This document shows positions 9,494-20,661 of a stretch of 64,000 bases of DNA, piece by piece. Below the pieces are notes generated by a model. That model saw only the letters and a list, made by a program, of their open reading frames with translations, had not been told where the DNA came from and made no database searches. The translations under genes were made by a program, and so were the position numbers. This DNA is from Herpetospermum pedunculosum (lineage: Eukaryota > Streptophyta > Magnoliopsida > Cucurbitales > Cucurbitaceae). The DNA is taken from NCBI GenBank assembly GCA_028017165.1, contig CM051529.1, positions 53,542,018 to 53,606,017 on the forward strand, in the 5' to 3' direction. Within the stretch, counting starts at the first letter, position 1. Every line of letters begins with the position of its first letter.

Positions 9494-12400
9494 ATGAATG
9501 AGACTCCAAGTAGTGATCTAGAGTTCAATCCTGAGCCTGAGAGATTATTAAAAGCTAGAAATAGAGCCAAGAAACGTCTCTTTAAACAACCCCTCTTACC
9601 TCAAATAATTGCTGAAACCGCAGAGTCTCCGCAATCCACTCAAGAAGAAATGGCTGGAATAGATCAAAACCTGGTGCCTGTCACTCGCAATCCCATTGAA
9701 ATAGCGAATGACAAGGATAGCGCCATCCTTTCATACCTCGTACCTATGCCTGGGGAGCTGAACCCCAGCATAATCCGTCCTGAAATCACTGCCAACTCAT
9801 TCGAGTTAAAGCCAGTGATGTTCCAAATGTTGTCCACTGTGGGACAATTCTTTGGAATAGAAAATGAGGACCCCCATAACCACCTTAGGAACTTCCTAGG
9901 AGTTAGTGACACATTCCTGATTCCTGGAGTTTCCCAAGAAGCCCTGAGGCTATATCTGTTCCCTTACTCTTTGAGGGACAAAGCCAAAACGTGGTTAAAT
10001 TCATTACCCTCAGGATCTGTCCTCAATTGGACAGACTTAGCAGAAAAATTCCTAGTCAAATATTTCCCACCAGATAGGAATTCGACCTTTCGTGATGATA
10101 TCATCAAATTCAAACAAGCTCCAAGTGAGTCTCTTCACGAAGCTTGGACAAGATTCAAAGACCTTCTCATTAAATGTCCACACCATGGCATCCCATGGTG
10201 TATCCAAATAGAAGTCTTCTTTAAAGGATGCAACCCCAGCACCAGACAAGTTCTAAACTCATCCGCTGGAGGTTCCATGTTGTCCAAGAGTTACAACGAA
10301 GCCTATGAGATCTTGGAGAAGATCTCAGCATCTCACTGTAGGTGGTCAGATGATCCAGTTGAGCCAACTAGGGCTCAAGACAAGGATGCTCTAAGTGCAA
10401 TGAGCACCCAAATAAACGCCCTGACCAACCTAGTTAAGCAAATGGCTCAGGCCAATCTCCAAACCAGTGCCAATACCGCCACAGCCATGTCAATGGGCAC
10501 CCAACCAAGTCAAGGCGAGGCACTTGTCTGTGGATTCTGTGGGGAAGGGCACCCATATGAATACTGCCCTGGGAATCCATCCTCAGTCTGCTACATTGGA
10601 AGCCAGCAGCAGCCTAGGAATAACCCCTACTCCAACACCTATAACCCTGGTTGGAGAAACCACCCTAACCTGTCATGGGGTGGCCAACAAAACGCTAACC
10701 AAAATTCTAACCAACCAAGGCCGAGTGGAACACCTGGTTTCACTCCTCAACATAACCAGTCAATGTACCAAAAACCATACAATCAACCTGTAGGATCTTC
10801 TGTAGAAAACCTACTCAAGGAATACATCGCTAAGAATGATGCTACGCTTCAAAGCCAGCAAGCTACTCTTAGGAGCCTAGAAAACCAAATAGGCCAATTA
10901 GCCAATGAACTTAAGAGTAGGCCCCAAGGTAGACTCCCTGCTGACACCGAGGTACCAAGGAGAGATGGTAAAGAACAAGTTCAAGCAATTGAACTTAGGA
11001 GTGGAAGACCACTGGTGAGCAACACAAAAGACATACCAAAGAGAGTAGAGAACACTGAGTCTAGTGCTCCACTGGAGTCTCTGCCAAACCAAGGTCCACC
11101 ACCAACTAGCACATCAGGAGCCAGGCTAGAACCAATTATTGAGGAGGTAGAAGAAATTCCAAGGCCTCCACCTATCCTAAAGCGCCCTGACATACCTGCA
11201 TATGTGCCACCACCTCCATACCCTCGAAGGCTTAAGAAGAAGCAGGAACAGGAAGTTCATTTTAATAAATTCTTAGAAATTCTTAAGCAAGTGCATGTTA
11301 ACATTCCTTTTGTAGAAGTCTTACAGTCTATGCCTTCTTATGTAAAGTTTTTGAAGGACATCATTACTAACAAAAAAATAATTGGTGAGTTTGAAACAGT
11401 AAACCTCACTGAGGAGTGCAGTGCCATCCTCCAGAACAAGCTGCCCAAGAAGGAGAAGGATCCTGGTTCCTTCACCTTACCTGTAGAACTTGGAGGCAGG
11501 CATGTGGGCAGAGCGCTTTGTGACCTGGGCGCCAGCATAAATCTCATGCCCCTGTCCCTATTCCGCCAGTTGGGAATAGGAGAAGCACGTCCAACCACTG
11601 TCACTTTACAACTAGCAGACAGATCCATTGCATACCCAGAAGGTAAAATTGAGGATATTCTAGTTAAAGTTGACAAGTTTATTTTCCTTGCAGATTTCAT
11701 TGTCCTGGACTATGAGGCAGACAAGGAAGTCCCCATCCTGCTAGGCAGACCATTTCTAGCCACAGGTAGGGCACTTATAGACGTCCAAAAAGGTGAGCTC
11801 ACTATGAGGGTTCATGATGAAGAGGTGAAGTTTAGCGTATATAAAGCTTTAAGGTACCCCTCTGACCTTGAATCCTGTGCTAGCATGGACGTAGTAGACT
11901 CCTTGATGGAGGAACAATTAGAGCATGTATTATTAACTAAGCATGCTAACGAATATGTACAATTAGATATAGCTGACTTGAATGTATCTGACATAATGGA
12001 TATGCCTGTAGATAAACCACAACATGTATGTATGAAGATAGATTTAACTGATAGATCTGTGAATCCTTTAAAGCCCTCCATTGAGCATCCACCTGTTTTA
12101 GAACTGAAACCACTCCCTACTCACCTCAAGTATGCATATTTAGGAAGTAATGAAACTCTGCCTGTTATCATTTCGTCTAAATTAAGTGAAAAGCATGAGG
12201 TTGAACTGATTTTACTACTTAAGCAACATAGGAAGGCTATAGCATGGACTATTGCTGATATTCGAGGCATTAGCCCTTCTTATTGCATGCACAAAATTAT
12301 ACTAGAGGAAGAGCACACACCTAGGGTAGATCACCAGCGTAGGCTAAACCCCTCTATGAAAGAGGTAGTAAAGAAGGAAATAATAAAATGGTTAGATGCA

Positions 12401-15005
12401 GGAGTGATCTTCCCAATAGCTAGTAGCCAGTGGGTGAGCCCCATCCAATGTGTACCTAAAAAGGGGGGAATAACTGTGGTAGTCAATGAGAACAACGAAC
12501 TGATTCCAACAAGGACTGTCATAGGGTGGAGAGTGTGTATGGATTACAGGAAATTAAATAAAGAAACTAAAAAAGACCATTTTTCTCTTCCGTTCATTGA
12601 CTAGATGTTAGACAGAATAGCTGGTAGAGCCTACTATTGTTTCTTAGATGGCTATTCAGGCTATAATCAAATAACTATAGACCCTAAGGATCAAGAGAAG
12701 ACCACCTTTACTTGCCCTTTTGGAACCTTTGCCTTTCGCAGAATGCCTTTTGGCTTATGCAATGCACCGGCAACTTTCCAAAGGTGCATGATGGCAATCT
12801 TCTCTGAGTTGGATGAGTCCATGATAGAAATATTCATGGATGACTTCTCAGTCTTTGGGGACTCATTTTCAAACTGTCTAGAAAACCTAGGACAAGTCCT
12901 GGCTAGGTGTGAGGAGACCAACCTAGTCTTAAATTGGGAAAAATGCCATTTTATGGTGGATGAGGGGATTGTCTTAGGACATAGAGTGTCGAGGGCAGGA
13001 GTCGAAGTTGACCGAGCCAAAATTGAGATCATAGAGAAGTTGGTAGAGCCCCAGAATGTCAAAGCCATTAGAAGCTTCTTAGGGCATGCTGGCTTCTACA
13101 GAAGGTTCATTAAGGACTTTTCTAAGATAGCCAAGCCTCTGTGTGAGCTATTAGAGCTAAATAGGCCATTCATCTTCTCTAAGGAATGTGTAGTAGCTTG
13201 GACCACCCTTAAGAAAGCACTAGTCACAGCCCCTATCATAATAGGACCAAATTGGGATCTGCCCTTTGAGATGTTATGTGATGCCAGTGACTATGCTGTA
13301 GGAGTGATGTTAGGCCAGAAGATTGACAAGCTAACACACCCTGTCTATTATGCTAGTAAGACCTTGAATGAGGCTCAATGTAATTATACCACTACTGAAA
13401 AAGAGATGCTTGCTGTAGTGTTTGCTTGCGAAAAATTCAGAAACTATATTGTAGGCACTAGGACAATTGTATATACTGACCATTCTGCCTTGAAATATCT
13501 TATGAGGAAGGCTGATGAAAAGCCTAGGTTGATTAGATGGGTGTTATTGCTGCAGGAATTTGATTTGGACATTCGGGACAAGAAAGGATGTGAAAACGTG
13601 GTTGCAGATCACCTGTCTCAATTGCAGCACAATTGCGACAAAATTGCGGACCCCGCAATTTCTGATGCTTTTATTGATGAACATGTCTTTGCTTTGACTC
13701 ATCGTGATAACGATGAGGAACCTTGGTTTGCTGACATTGCTAACTTCCGTGCATCACAGGTATTACCAGTGTTCAAGGGAGGACAAGAGAAGAAGAGGTT
13801 CCTTCATGAAGCAAGGAAATTCATCTGGGACGACCCCACACTTTACAGAACTTGTGCTGATGGCTTGCTAAGGAAGTGTGTTTCAGCTGCTGAAGCGAAG
13901 TCTGTGCTGCAGCACTGTCACACATCTCCTTATGGTGGACACTTTGGTGGCCAAAGAACAGCTGCAAAGGTATTTCAGAGTGGCTATTATTGGCCAACGA
14001 TCTTCAAAGATGCCCACAACTATGCCCACAGCTGTGATGAATGCCAAAGAACAGGTAACCTCAGTCGAAAGGATGAGATGCCCCTCACCTACATCAGAGT
14101 TAGAGCTCTTTGATGTATGGGGCATTGACTTCATGGGGCCAGTCCCCCCATCATCAGGTAACCTCTACATATTAGTGGCAGTGGATTATGTGTCCAAGTG
14201 GGTAGAGGCCAAAGCATGTCCTAATAATGATGCTAAACCAGTCACCAACTTCTTGCATAGGCACATTTTTACTAGGTTTGGGACACCTCGTGCTATCATT
14301 AGTGATGAGGGGTCACATTTCATTAACAAGGCTATGGAAAAAGTATTGGCTAAGTATAACATTAGACATAGAGTAGCCACTCCCTATCACCCACACTCAA
14401 ATGGCCAAGCTGAAATCTCAAATAGGGAAATTAAGAACATCCTAGAAAAAGTAGTCAAACCTAATAGGAAAGACTGGTCCTTCAAGCTTGAGGATGCACT
14501 TTGGGCTTATAGGACAGCATATAAGACACCTCTAGGAATGTCCCCTTATAGGCTGGTATATGGCAAGGCTTGTCACTTACCACTTGAGTTAGAAAACAAA
14601 GCATTTTGGGCCATGAAGGAATTAAATTTTTGTGTAAAAGATGCGGGGACACTGAGGTCTTTGCAATTACATGAGCTTGATGAGCTTAGGCATATGGCCT
14701 ATGAAAATGCTAAGATGTACAAGGAAAATACCAAGATTTGGCACGATAGTAGACTTAGAGTTAAGGACTTTAAGAAGGGTCAACTTGTATTGTTGTTTAA
14801 CTCACGGTTGAAACTATTTCCAGGGAAACTTAAGTCTAGATGGTCGGGTCCATTTGTCATTACTAATGTGTTTGTTCATGGTGCCATAGAGATAAAAAAC
14901 TTGCAGCAAGGCCAACCATTTATGGTCAATGGGGCGAGGTTGAAGCATTACTATGAGGAAGGAGATGTGAAGACTCTCTCGGCCTTCCTCTTGACTGAAG
15001 CGTGA
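9494..15005 (+). pseudogene. Element A gag-pol polyprotein, broken in RT and integrase
   Basis: One frame from ATG 9494 encodes, in order, gag (about residues 100-270), a zinc knuckle C346-C349-H353-C358 (Cx2Cx3Hx4C), a disordered linker, aspartic protease (DLGAS, D677), reverse transcriptase (FMDD at 12833-12844, about residue 1114), RNase H (Asp near 13280; TEKEM, TDHSA and VADHLS blocks) and integrase (HHCC finger; D at 14127, D at 14304, E at 14412, i.e. D-x35-E). It ends at TGA 15003-15005 with no chromodomain. Two breaks: TAG at 12602-12604 where B and C have CAG (Gln), and a 2-nt deletion between 14095 and 14096 that shifts frame between the zinc finger and the first catalytic Asp. Allowing for it, the frame is 1837 codons, the same as in B and C. 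No gag-pol frameshift or stop separates gag from pol in this family. Confidence 0.95.
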
Positions 15006-15439
15006 CAATGAGAACGAGAGAGGACGAGTGGTTACTGTGCTCGTCAACATAAGGCTCATGCCTTAGTTTATTTTTTGCGATTTTCCGGTTGTCATTTGTG
15101 TGTTTTGTTGTGTGATTTTAATTACGTATTTGATATTTTTTTTATTTCTTTTTGTAGGGAATCGAAAGAGGGAATCAAGGAGAGTAATCCCAGCTTTAAA
15201 AATCAAAAAAACGATCGAGCCAAATAAAAGATACGGACGAGCAAAGTTTGAGATTTTGATATCCCTAGAATTGCGCTGGAATTGCAGGATCCGCAAAATA
15301 GAGCCGTTGGGATTTAGCCGTTGCCTTTATATCCGTTAGAAGGCGCTCGATCGATACGATTCTCTCATTCTCTGATTTCCAAGAAAACTGAGATTCTCTT
15401 CATCTTTGATCCTTCTCTCCAAACCTCCAAGATTCGACA
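15006..15439 (+). other. Element A spacer between pol and ORF3, with a candidate 3' splice site
   Basis: Contains a 28-nt T-rich run ending in TTTGTAG|GG (AG at 15156-15157), a strong acceptor-like sequence that is kept in C (TTTGTAG, plus-strand 32134-32137) and B (TTTGCAG, 40625-40628). From the AG to the ORF3 ATG at 15440 I see no other ATG in this copy. The spacer also carries one ATTGCG..CCGCAAA motif (15270-15297). Confidence 0.6.
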
Positions 15440-17281
15440 ATGGTGTCCACAAGGGCTGAAAGATCCGCAGCCAAGAAGAAGGCCGATGATGCAGCTGAAG
15501 CGGCTGCGAGGGAAGCACTTCTGACCCTTGCAGATGCTGGGGCTGTACGCGCCGGACCTCTTCCCAAGCTTCCGATCCGTAGGAAGAAGTGGAGGGTTGT
15601 CACTGAGATCCCTGCTGGACCTTCTGAACCAGCGGGCACGCCCAAGAAACGCCGGTGGAGTGTCGAGACGGCCGCCGAACCAAGCAAAGCCAAGACTCCC
15701 TCTGTGGAGAGTCAAGAAACGGATCGTGCGTCCCACGAGTCGCCAAAGAAGAGTTCGTCGCCGTCTGCCTCACCTGCGAACAACCCTTCATCATCTGAAC
15801 CAGTGCACAACCCGGAGCTTTCATCGTCACCGCCTGCACAGAGCCCTGCGACGCCGTCTTCACCACTGAATTCCGTGCAGACGCCTACAGCAGAGCAGAG
15901 TGCCACACCTTCGCGCACGCCTCCACAGCCTGATCCTGAATTCCCCTATGGGGAGTACCAGGAATCCACTCAGGGCAGTGGGGAAGGTGGTGAAGACGAG
16001 GTCTTCTCGCCTGCAAGGGAAGCTAGTGCCGAGAGTCCTGCACGGCAGGATGATTCCATGGAAGAGACGTTGGGGGCATGCCTCCAGCAGATCAATATCA
16101 AGGCTAAGCTCAAGAAGAGGAAGAAGGCCAAGATTGTCAAGGCCAAGCGATCCAAGAGACTGAAGAAGAAGAAGGCCAAGAGGGTGCCTTCAGCAGACAA
16201 AGAGAGCACTGAGCCTTCGCTCAAACGACTCAAGGTTGAGGCTGCCGAGTCAGCCAAGCCAGCAGATAAGGGGAAGGCCAAACTCTGCCCTGAAGACGAA
16301 CCTCAGTCAGTGAGGTATGTTTCATCTGACGCTGAATCCAGGGGCGTTGAGTTAAGGAAGAGGGAGTTGCTGCACGAGAAAGGCTTCCTCGACCGACCTG
16401 CTGACCTGCCGCAGTTCTTGCGCGCAGGAGTGATCAACCATGGCTGGGAGGAATTCTGCAGACCGCCCAATCCAGCCTACACGAGCATGGTGTATGATTT
16501 CTACGCCAATGTGCTCAGCCCTGAGGATGGTCTGTCTGTGGTCAGAGGGGTAGAAGTGGATTTCTCAGCCAAGGCCATCAACGAAGCCTATGGTATCAAA
16601 GGCCAAACACATACAGATTATGCACGGATCGTTGATGAGCCTACTGAGGCAGTGCTGGAAGAGGCCATTCGCACCATTGGCCAGCCTGAAGCTTCCTGGA
16701 CCGTGTCACGCAATGGGAGGCACACTCTCATGAGTGCCAACCTCACGGCTAAGGCAGCTGTTTGGTTTTCGTTCGTGCGAAGGAGATTGTCCCCTGTGAC
16801 TCACGAGACTACAATCAACCAGAGCCGATCGCTGCTGGTGTATGCGATAATGAGAGGTCTCACGATCAATGTGGGAGAAGTCATCACTGCGGCCATTGCT
16901 GAATGCGCCAAGAAAGGTAAGGGACCACTGTTTTTCCCTAATACCATAACCAAGCTATGTTTGCTTGCAGAAGTCCCCACCGAGCGCCTGGAGCAGCAGA
17001 TGGCCTACACGGGCCACTTGGAGCTGCCTGCTAACCTGAGGCTGAGAAGGAAGGGGAATATGGAGTTTGAACTGGATAGGCTGGCTGCTGAACAGTCCCT
17101 ATCCATGGCCTGCCTGATGGATATGCAGAGGAGAATGGCTCAATGGGCCACTTATGCGCAGGCGAGGGACAAGGAAGTTGCAGACCAACTGGGGTGCATC
17201 TTCCCTGACTTCCCCACAAATCTCCTGACTCCATGGGTGCCCCCACGACCACGGCAACCAGATGAGGATGAAGAAGTTTAA
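15440..17281 (+). CDS. Element A ORF3: putative nuclear protein in the env position
   Basis: 613 codons, ATG 15440 to TAA 17279-17281, intact. The N terminus starts MVSTRAERSAAKKK and runs into a Ser/Pro/Thr/Glu-rich stretch (about residues 60-200). A dense Lys/Arg block follows at about 220-250, which looks like a strong nuclear localisation signal. A conserved globular region (about 303-535) has blocks such as LLHEKGFLDRP, HGWEEFC, MVYDFYANVL, VRGVEVDFS and NQSRSLLVYAIMRG. From memory this resembles the 'putative plant transposon protein' domain found in many Athila-associated proteins. The tail is proline- and acid-rich. I see no signal peptide, membrane anchor or glycoprotein-like cysteines, so an envelope role is not supported. 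The function is unknown; RNA or DNA binding is a guess from charge. Confidence 0.85.
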   Translation: MVSTRAERSAAKKKADDAAEAAAREALLTLADAGAVRAGPLPKLPIRRKKWRVVTEIPAGPSEPAGTPKKRRWSVETAAEPSKAKTPSVESQETDRASHESPKKSSSPSASPANNPSSSEPVHNPELSSSPPAQSPATPSSPLNSVQTPTAEQSATPSRTPPQPDPEFPYGEYQESTQGSGEGGEDEVFSPAREASAESPARQDDSMEETLGACLQQINIKAKLKKRKKAKIVKAKRSKRLKKKKAKRVPSADKESTEPSLKRLKVEAAESAKPADKGKAKLCPEDEPQSVRYVSSDAESRGVELRKRELLHEKGFLDRPADLPQFLRAGVINHGWEEFCRPPNPAYTSMVYDFYANVLSPEDGLSVVRGVEVDFSAKAINEAYGIKGQTHTDYARIVDEPTEAVLEEAIRTIGQPEASWTVSRNGRHTLMSANLTAKAAVWFSFVRRRLSPVTHETTINQSRSLLVYAIMRGLTINVGEVITAAIAECAKKGKGPLFFPNTITKLCLLAEVPTERLEQQMAYTGHLELPANLRLRRKGNMEFELDRLAAEQSLSMACLMDMQRRMAQWATYAQARDKEVADQLGCIFPDFPTNLLTPWVPPRPRQPDEDEEV

Positions 17282-18700
17282 GTGCTGGTTTGAAGTGCAC
17301 TAAAGGGAGTATTGCTGTTCCCTTAGAAAAAAAAACAATTTTCTGCTTTCTGATAGGACCATGTGAATTATGCTATTTTTGGTTCAATTTTGATCTGTTT
17401 TAGATGTTTAGTTTTATGTTTTTCCTTTTGCTTAGTATAGTCTGATGTTAGCTGACTAGGTAGGATAGTTTAGTTTTATTTTTAGGAAGCTTGAGTGACT
17501 GGAAAAAGCATGCTTAGGGGCCTTAATCAATGTTATATCTGCCCTGATCTAATTGCGAAATAATTGCGGTACCCGCAATTTTCATGACTAAAAGCGTGTT
17601 TTGGACTGTCTGTTTAGCTAGGCTGTGATCTGTTTAAATTCTATCTTTTCCTGCTAACATGACTGCCTTATATAGCTTATCTAAATGCATGCTGGATGAG
17701 TGTCATAGAACACCCTTTGATAGTTTAAATCGACCTCTAAAAAGCTCAGCATGCACAGCTTTAAGCCCTTAACTGTCTGTTTTTTTTTAACTGCTGCTGC
17801 TGTGATACTTTCTTTTTAATGTTCTGTCTATGCCTAGGGCTTTTAAATTCGCTTTGTTTTACTTTAGACTAGATGCTTCTAGGATAAGTTTGGGGGTGTG
17901 CCACCTCAGACACTCATTGGGGACAATGAGTAGTTGAAGTTTGGGGGAGGCCACCCTAGGCCTAGGAACATTCCTCTCTCCCTTAGAAACATAAGCATTC
18001 TTCTTCTCCTTTACAAAAAAATGATGAACTGAAAAAAAAAAAAAGAATGAAAAATAGAATAAAGAGGGGGGTCTCTCTTAGGTTGCTAAGTAATCAGTGC
18101 CAAGTGTGTGACCCACAAGTGGCATTGCATCAAAAGGCAACCAAAGGATAGGCCCCACCTAAGTAAAAAAAGAAAAGGAAAAAAGAATGTATACCTAGGA
18201 GTTATAACTTTGTGGCTTAGATGTCCTATTTAAAAAGAACTCTGATCCTCAATTAGCTAAGCACAAAGTTATAACTTGTAGGGTTGTTTAGGGAGATGAG
18301 TGTTTATCCAATGTAGTGATGCCAGGGTTTAGGTTGTTCTTTAAAAGTACCACTGTCACCGTTAATACTAAGACTGGCATGACTCTAAGGAATCCTAGAC
18401 ACATTAAAAATAAAGCTAGAAGCATGTACTGAGTCTGAGGTAAAGCTAGGCAGAATTTGAAACCTTAGGGATAGTGGCATGATATGACAAAAGCAAATAG
18501 ATCAGTTGTAGGGAGTTAATAAAAGCAGGTGAGTGTTAGGCAGGCAAAGTCAGAAGAAGCTAGGGGAGTTTTGAACTGAGAAGTGTGTCACAGGACAACA
18601 GTGCTATAGATAGGGGTATAAGGGAGTCAGTAGGTGGTTAAAGAAGGAGAAACAGCAGCCTAGGGAAGTCCTTAGTATGCTTGAGGACAAGCAAAGCCTT
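17282..18700 (+). other. Element A 3' noncoding region
   Basis: About 1.4 kb without a credible ORF. Holds one ATTGCG..ATTGCGG..CCGCAATT motif (17552-17580) and two copies of the polypurine core AAGTTTGGGGG (17886-17896 and 17937-17947) about 0.8 kb upstream of the real tract. These are conserved at the matching places in B and C. Confidence 0.75.
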
Positions 18701-18713
18701 AAGTTTGGGGGTG
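18701..18713 (+). other. Polypurine tract of element A
   Basis: AAGTTTGGGGGTG directly before the TGTTAAG start of the 3' LTR. Equivalent tracts are at 24176-24188 (B) and 28534-28546 (C), on the minus strand. Confidence 0.9.
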
Positions 18714-20428
18714 TGTTAAGTCTCTGAAAGTGACTTATTTAGGACCCATTTAGCTTAAGAAGATGTGCACTTTTAGGTGTTTTTGATAGCATTTAGCCTA
18801 GACCTATGCTTAAATATGAGAATGAGAAGAAGGTAGCTAAATTAGGACTTATGCACAATAGGAAAGAAAAGGGTTCAAAACCGAAGGAAAAGAATGAAAA
18901 AACTGCATTGCGACAGCATTGCGAAAACATTGCTGAGGCCGCAATTATTCAAGTGAAAACCGTAAGTTGACTGATCCTTTTCTGTTAATTTCCGTAATTT
19001 CAGGGATTCGTTCTTTCTCCTCCATCCATTCTGATATATGACGTTGAAGATTGATGGTTCTCCTTGGCCCAAACGCACCTGCAAACTACTATAAAAGGGG
19101 GCCAAAGTCGGAGGTTCAGTCATCATCCGAAAGCGTAGAAGCCTTCTCACAGTCCACTTTTTCTCCCTGTTTTCCTTTGCCGTCTGTTGGAGTGAGAGTC
19201 TCAGCTGTTGGAATCGATAATCTGATAGGAAGGAGAGGAGATTCTTCTTCTCTCTCGATTGGATTCATCCAAGCAAGGCTGACCTTTCATCCCCTTCATT
19301 CGAGGCGACTGCAACGAAGCTTTCAAGCGCCATTTTACTGTTTTCTGTCGTTCTTCTTCTAATTTCCAGTTTTGATCATTGTTGTTCCTAGTTTAGTGTT
19401 TTAGTTACTGCATTTCGTTGTTGTCTGTCTTTGAATTACTGCCTTTAAGTTTCTCTTTGTTCGTTCAACATTCAAAGTAATCAGAGTGCGAGTTTCATTT
19501 CACGGTTTCCTTCTTCTGCTGCTACGGTTTTGTCTTGCTGTTTTAAGTTTATTTCCCTTCTAAGCATGTCTGTTTCATCTTACATTTCTGTTCTCTATAT
19601 ATCCATGAGTAGCTAAGTCACTTAGGGGATGCTAATGACAGAACTATAGGCTAAAAAACGTGAACCAAGCATGTAGGATCGCCTTCGAAACATTGATTGT
19701 ATGTAAGCTTCATCCCACGGGCAATTTCGATTGGCCATCCATTTTGTCCAAAGAACTCCTAACCTCTGGAAGGAGTAAGAGTTCAGAGTCATATAATCAT
19801 GCTAGCCTTTCATGGTAATCAGGAAACGGCCTAGGAATAGGCATTTCCCTAGTACAAACTAAACACTTCTGTTTTAACAAGATGATTAAGACCTTACTTT
19901 GAAGTCGAGTAAACTTAGGAATCTAAAGCATGGAATCGGACGATACATGAGATAGAGTGAGTTTGATGCATAGAGAGTAGATCCAGTGCTTGAGAATCGT
20001 ATAATAATGCCTATAGGATAGTCATTAGTAGCCCTTAACTCACCCAATTACACACTTTCGCTGCTGTTTAATTGCGGAAACATTGCGGTCCCCGCAATTC
20101 TGCTAAATTTTCATTCTGTTTAGCTGTTTTCTTCTTCGTTTATCAATTCCATCTCTTGTCCTTTGAGTCTAATTTCAACTTGCATTTGTTTATGTTATAT
20201 TCCTTTACACATTCAGCAAAAATTAGATAATTAAAAATCAATTTTACCCCATCAAATCCACCCCATCTTTCTTAACAAATACACTTCGCGAATAGCTAAA
20301 CATAAGTCTCTGTGGAAAAAACGAATGAAATATACTTACTACTTGCTGTGAGACCATGTATGCTTGCATGTTCTGAGTGCTCTCTCTACTTTCTTGCTTA
20401 TTTATCTTTACACATTGAGCACGCAACA
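18714..20428 (+). mobile_element. Element A 3' LTR
   Basis: 1715 bp copy of 7648-9363. Differences seen: loss of one base in 'cttaggggcatgc' (near 19628) and two substitutions near 20239 and 20310. TATA box at 19090-19096. Confidence 0.95.
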
Positions 20429-20433
20429 CGTAC
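20429..20433. repeat. TSD of element A, right copy
   Basis: cgtac, matching 7643-7647. Confidence 0.93.
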
Positions 20434-20661
20434 CCTTAAAAGTAAGGGATCAAGTCATAACGTAGTTCAAATGAATGATTTTTTTTTTGTGGGCCGTTCA
20501 CCTTTTAAGCTCGTGCGGGCCAGGAGCAACATGTAGTTTATACTCTTACGTTAAGGAGTATTACATTGTTTTTTTTTTTTACTTGGGCCGTTCACCTTTT
20601 AAGCTCGTGCAGGCCAGGAGCAACATGTAGTTTATACTCTTACGTTAAGGAGTATTACATT
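20434..20661. repeat. Element O: 94-bp tandem duplication downstream of gag
   Basis: Continues the repeat unit split by A, then carries two head-to-tail copies (about 20490-20570 and 20584-20661) of a unit beginning gggccgttcaccttttaagc and containing 'gttaaggagtattacatt', each preceded by a T run. It lies just 3' of the gag stop in O's transcription sense. Confidence 0.9.

Larger units (their letters stand above)
7648..20428 (+). mobile_element. Element A: complete Athila-type Ty3/gypsy retrotransposon
   Basis: 12,781 bp with LTRs 7648-9363 and 18714-20428, TSD cgtac, primer site, gag-pol in one frame, a second ORF after pol, and a polypurine tract. Lineage evidence: the gag type (ELKPVMFQML, SLRDKAKTWLNSLP, CPHHGIP, AGGSMLSKS blocks), the DLGAS protease, a pol lacking a chromodomain, an ORF in the env position and the long LTRs all fit Athila. 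The LTRs differ by two substitutions and one 1-bp indel, so insertion was very recent. Coding breaks: one premature TAG in RT and a 2-nt deletion in integrase. Confidence 0.95.

Noticed and set aside
15440..17281. Viral-type envelope glycoprotein in the env position
   Set aside because: No signal peptide, transmembrane segment or cysteine pattern; the protein is basic/acidic patchy with a nuclear-type signal.
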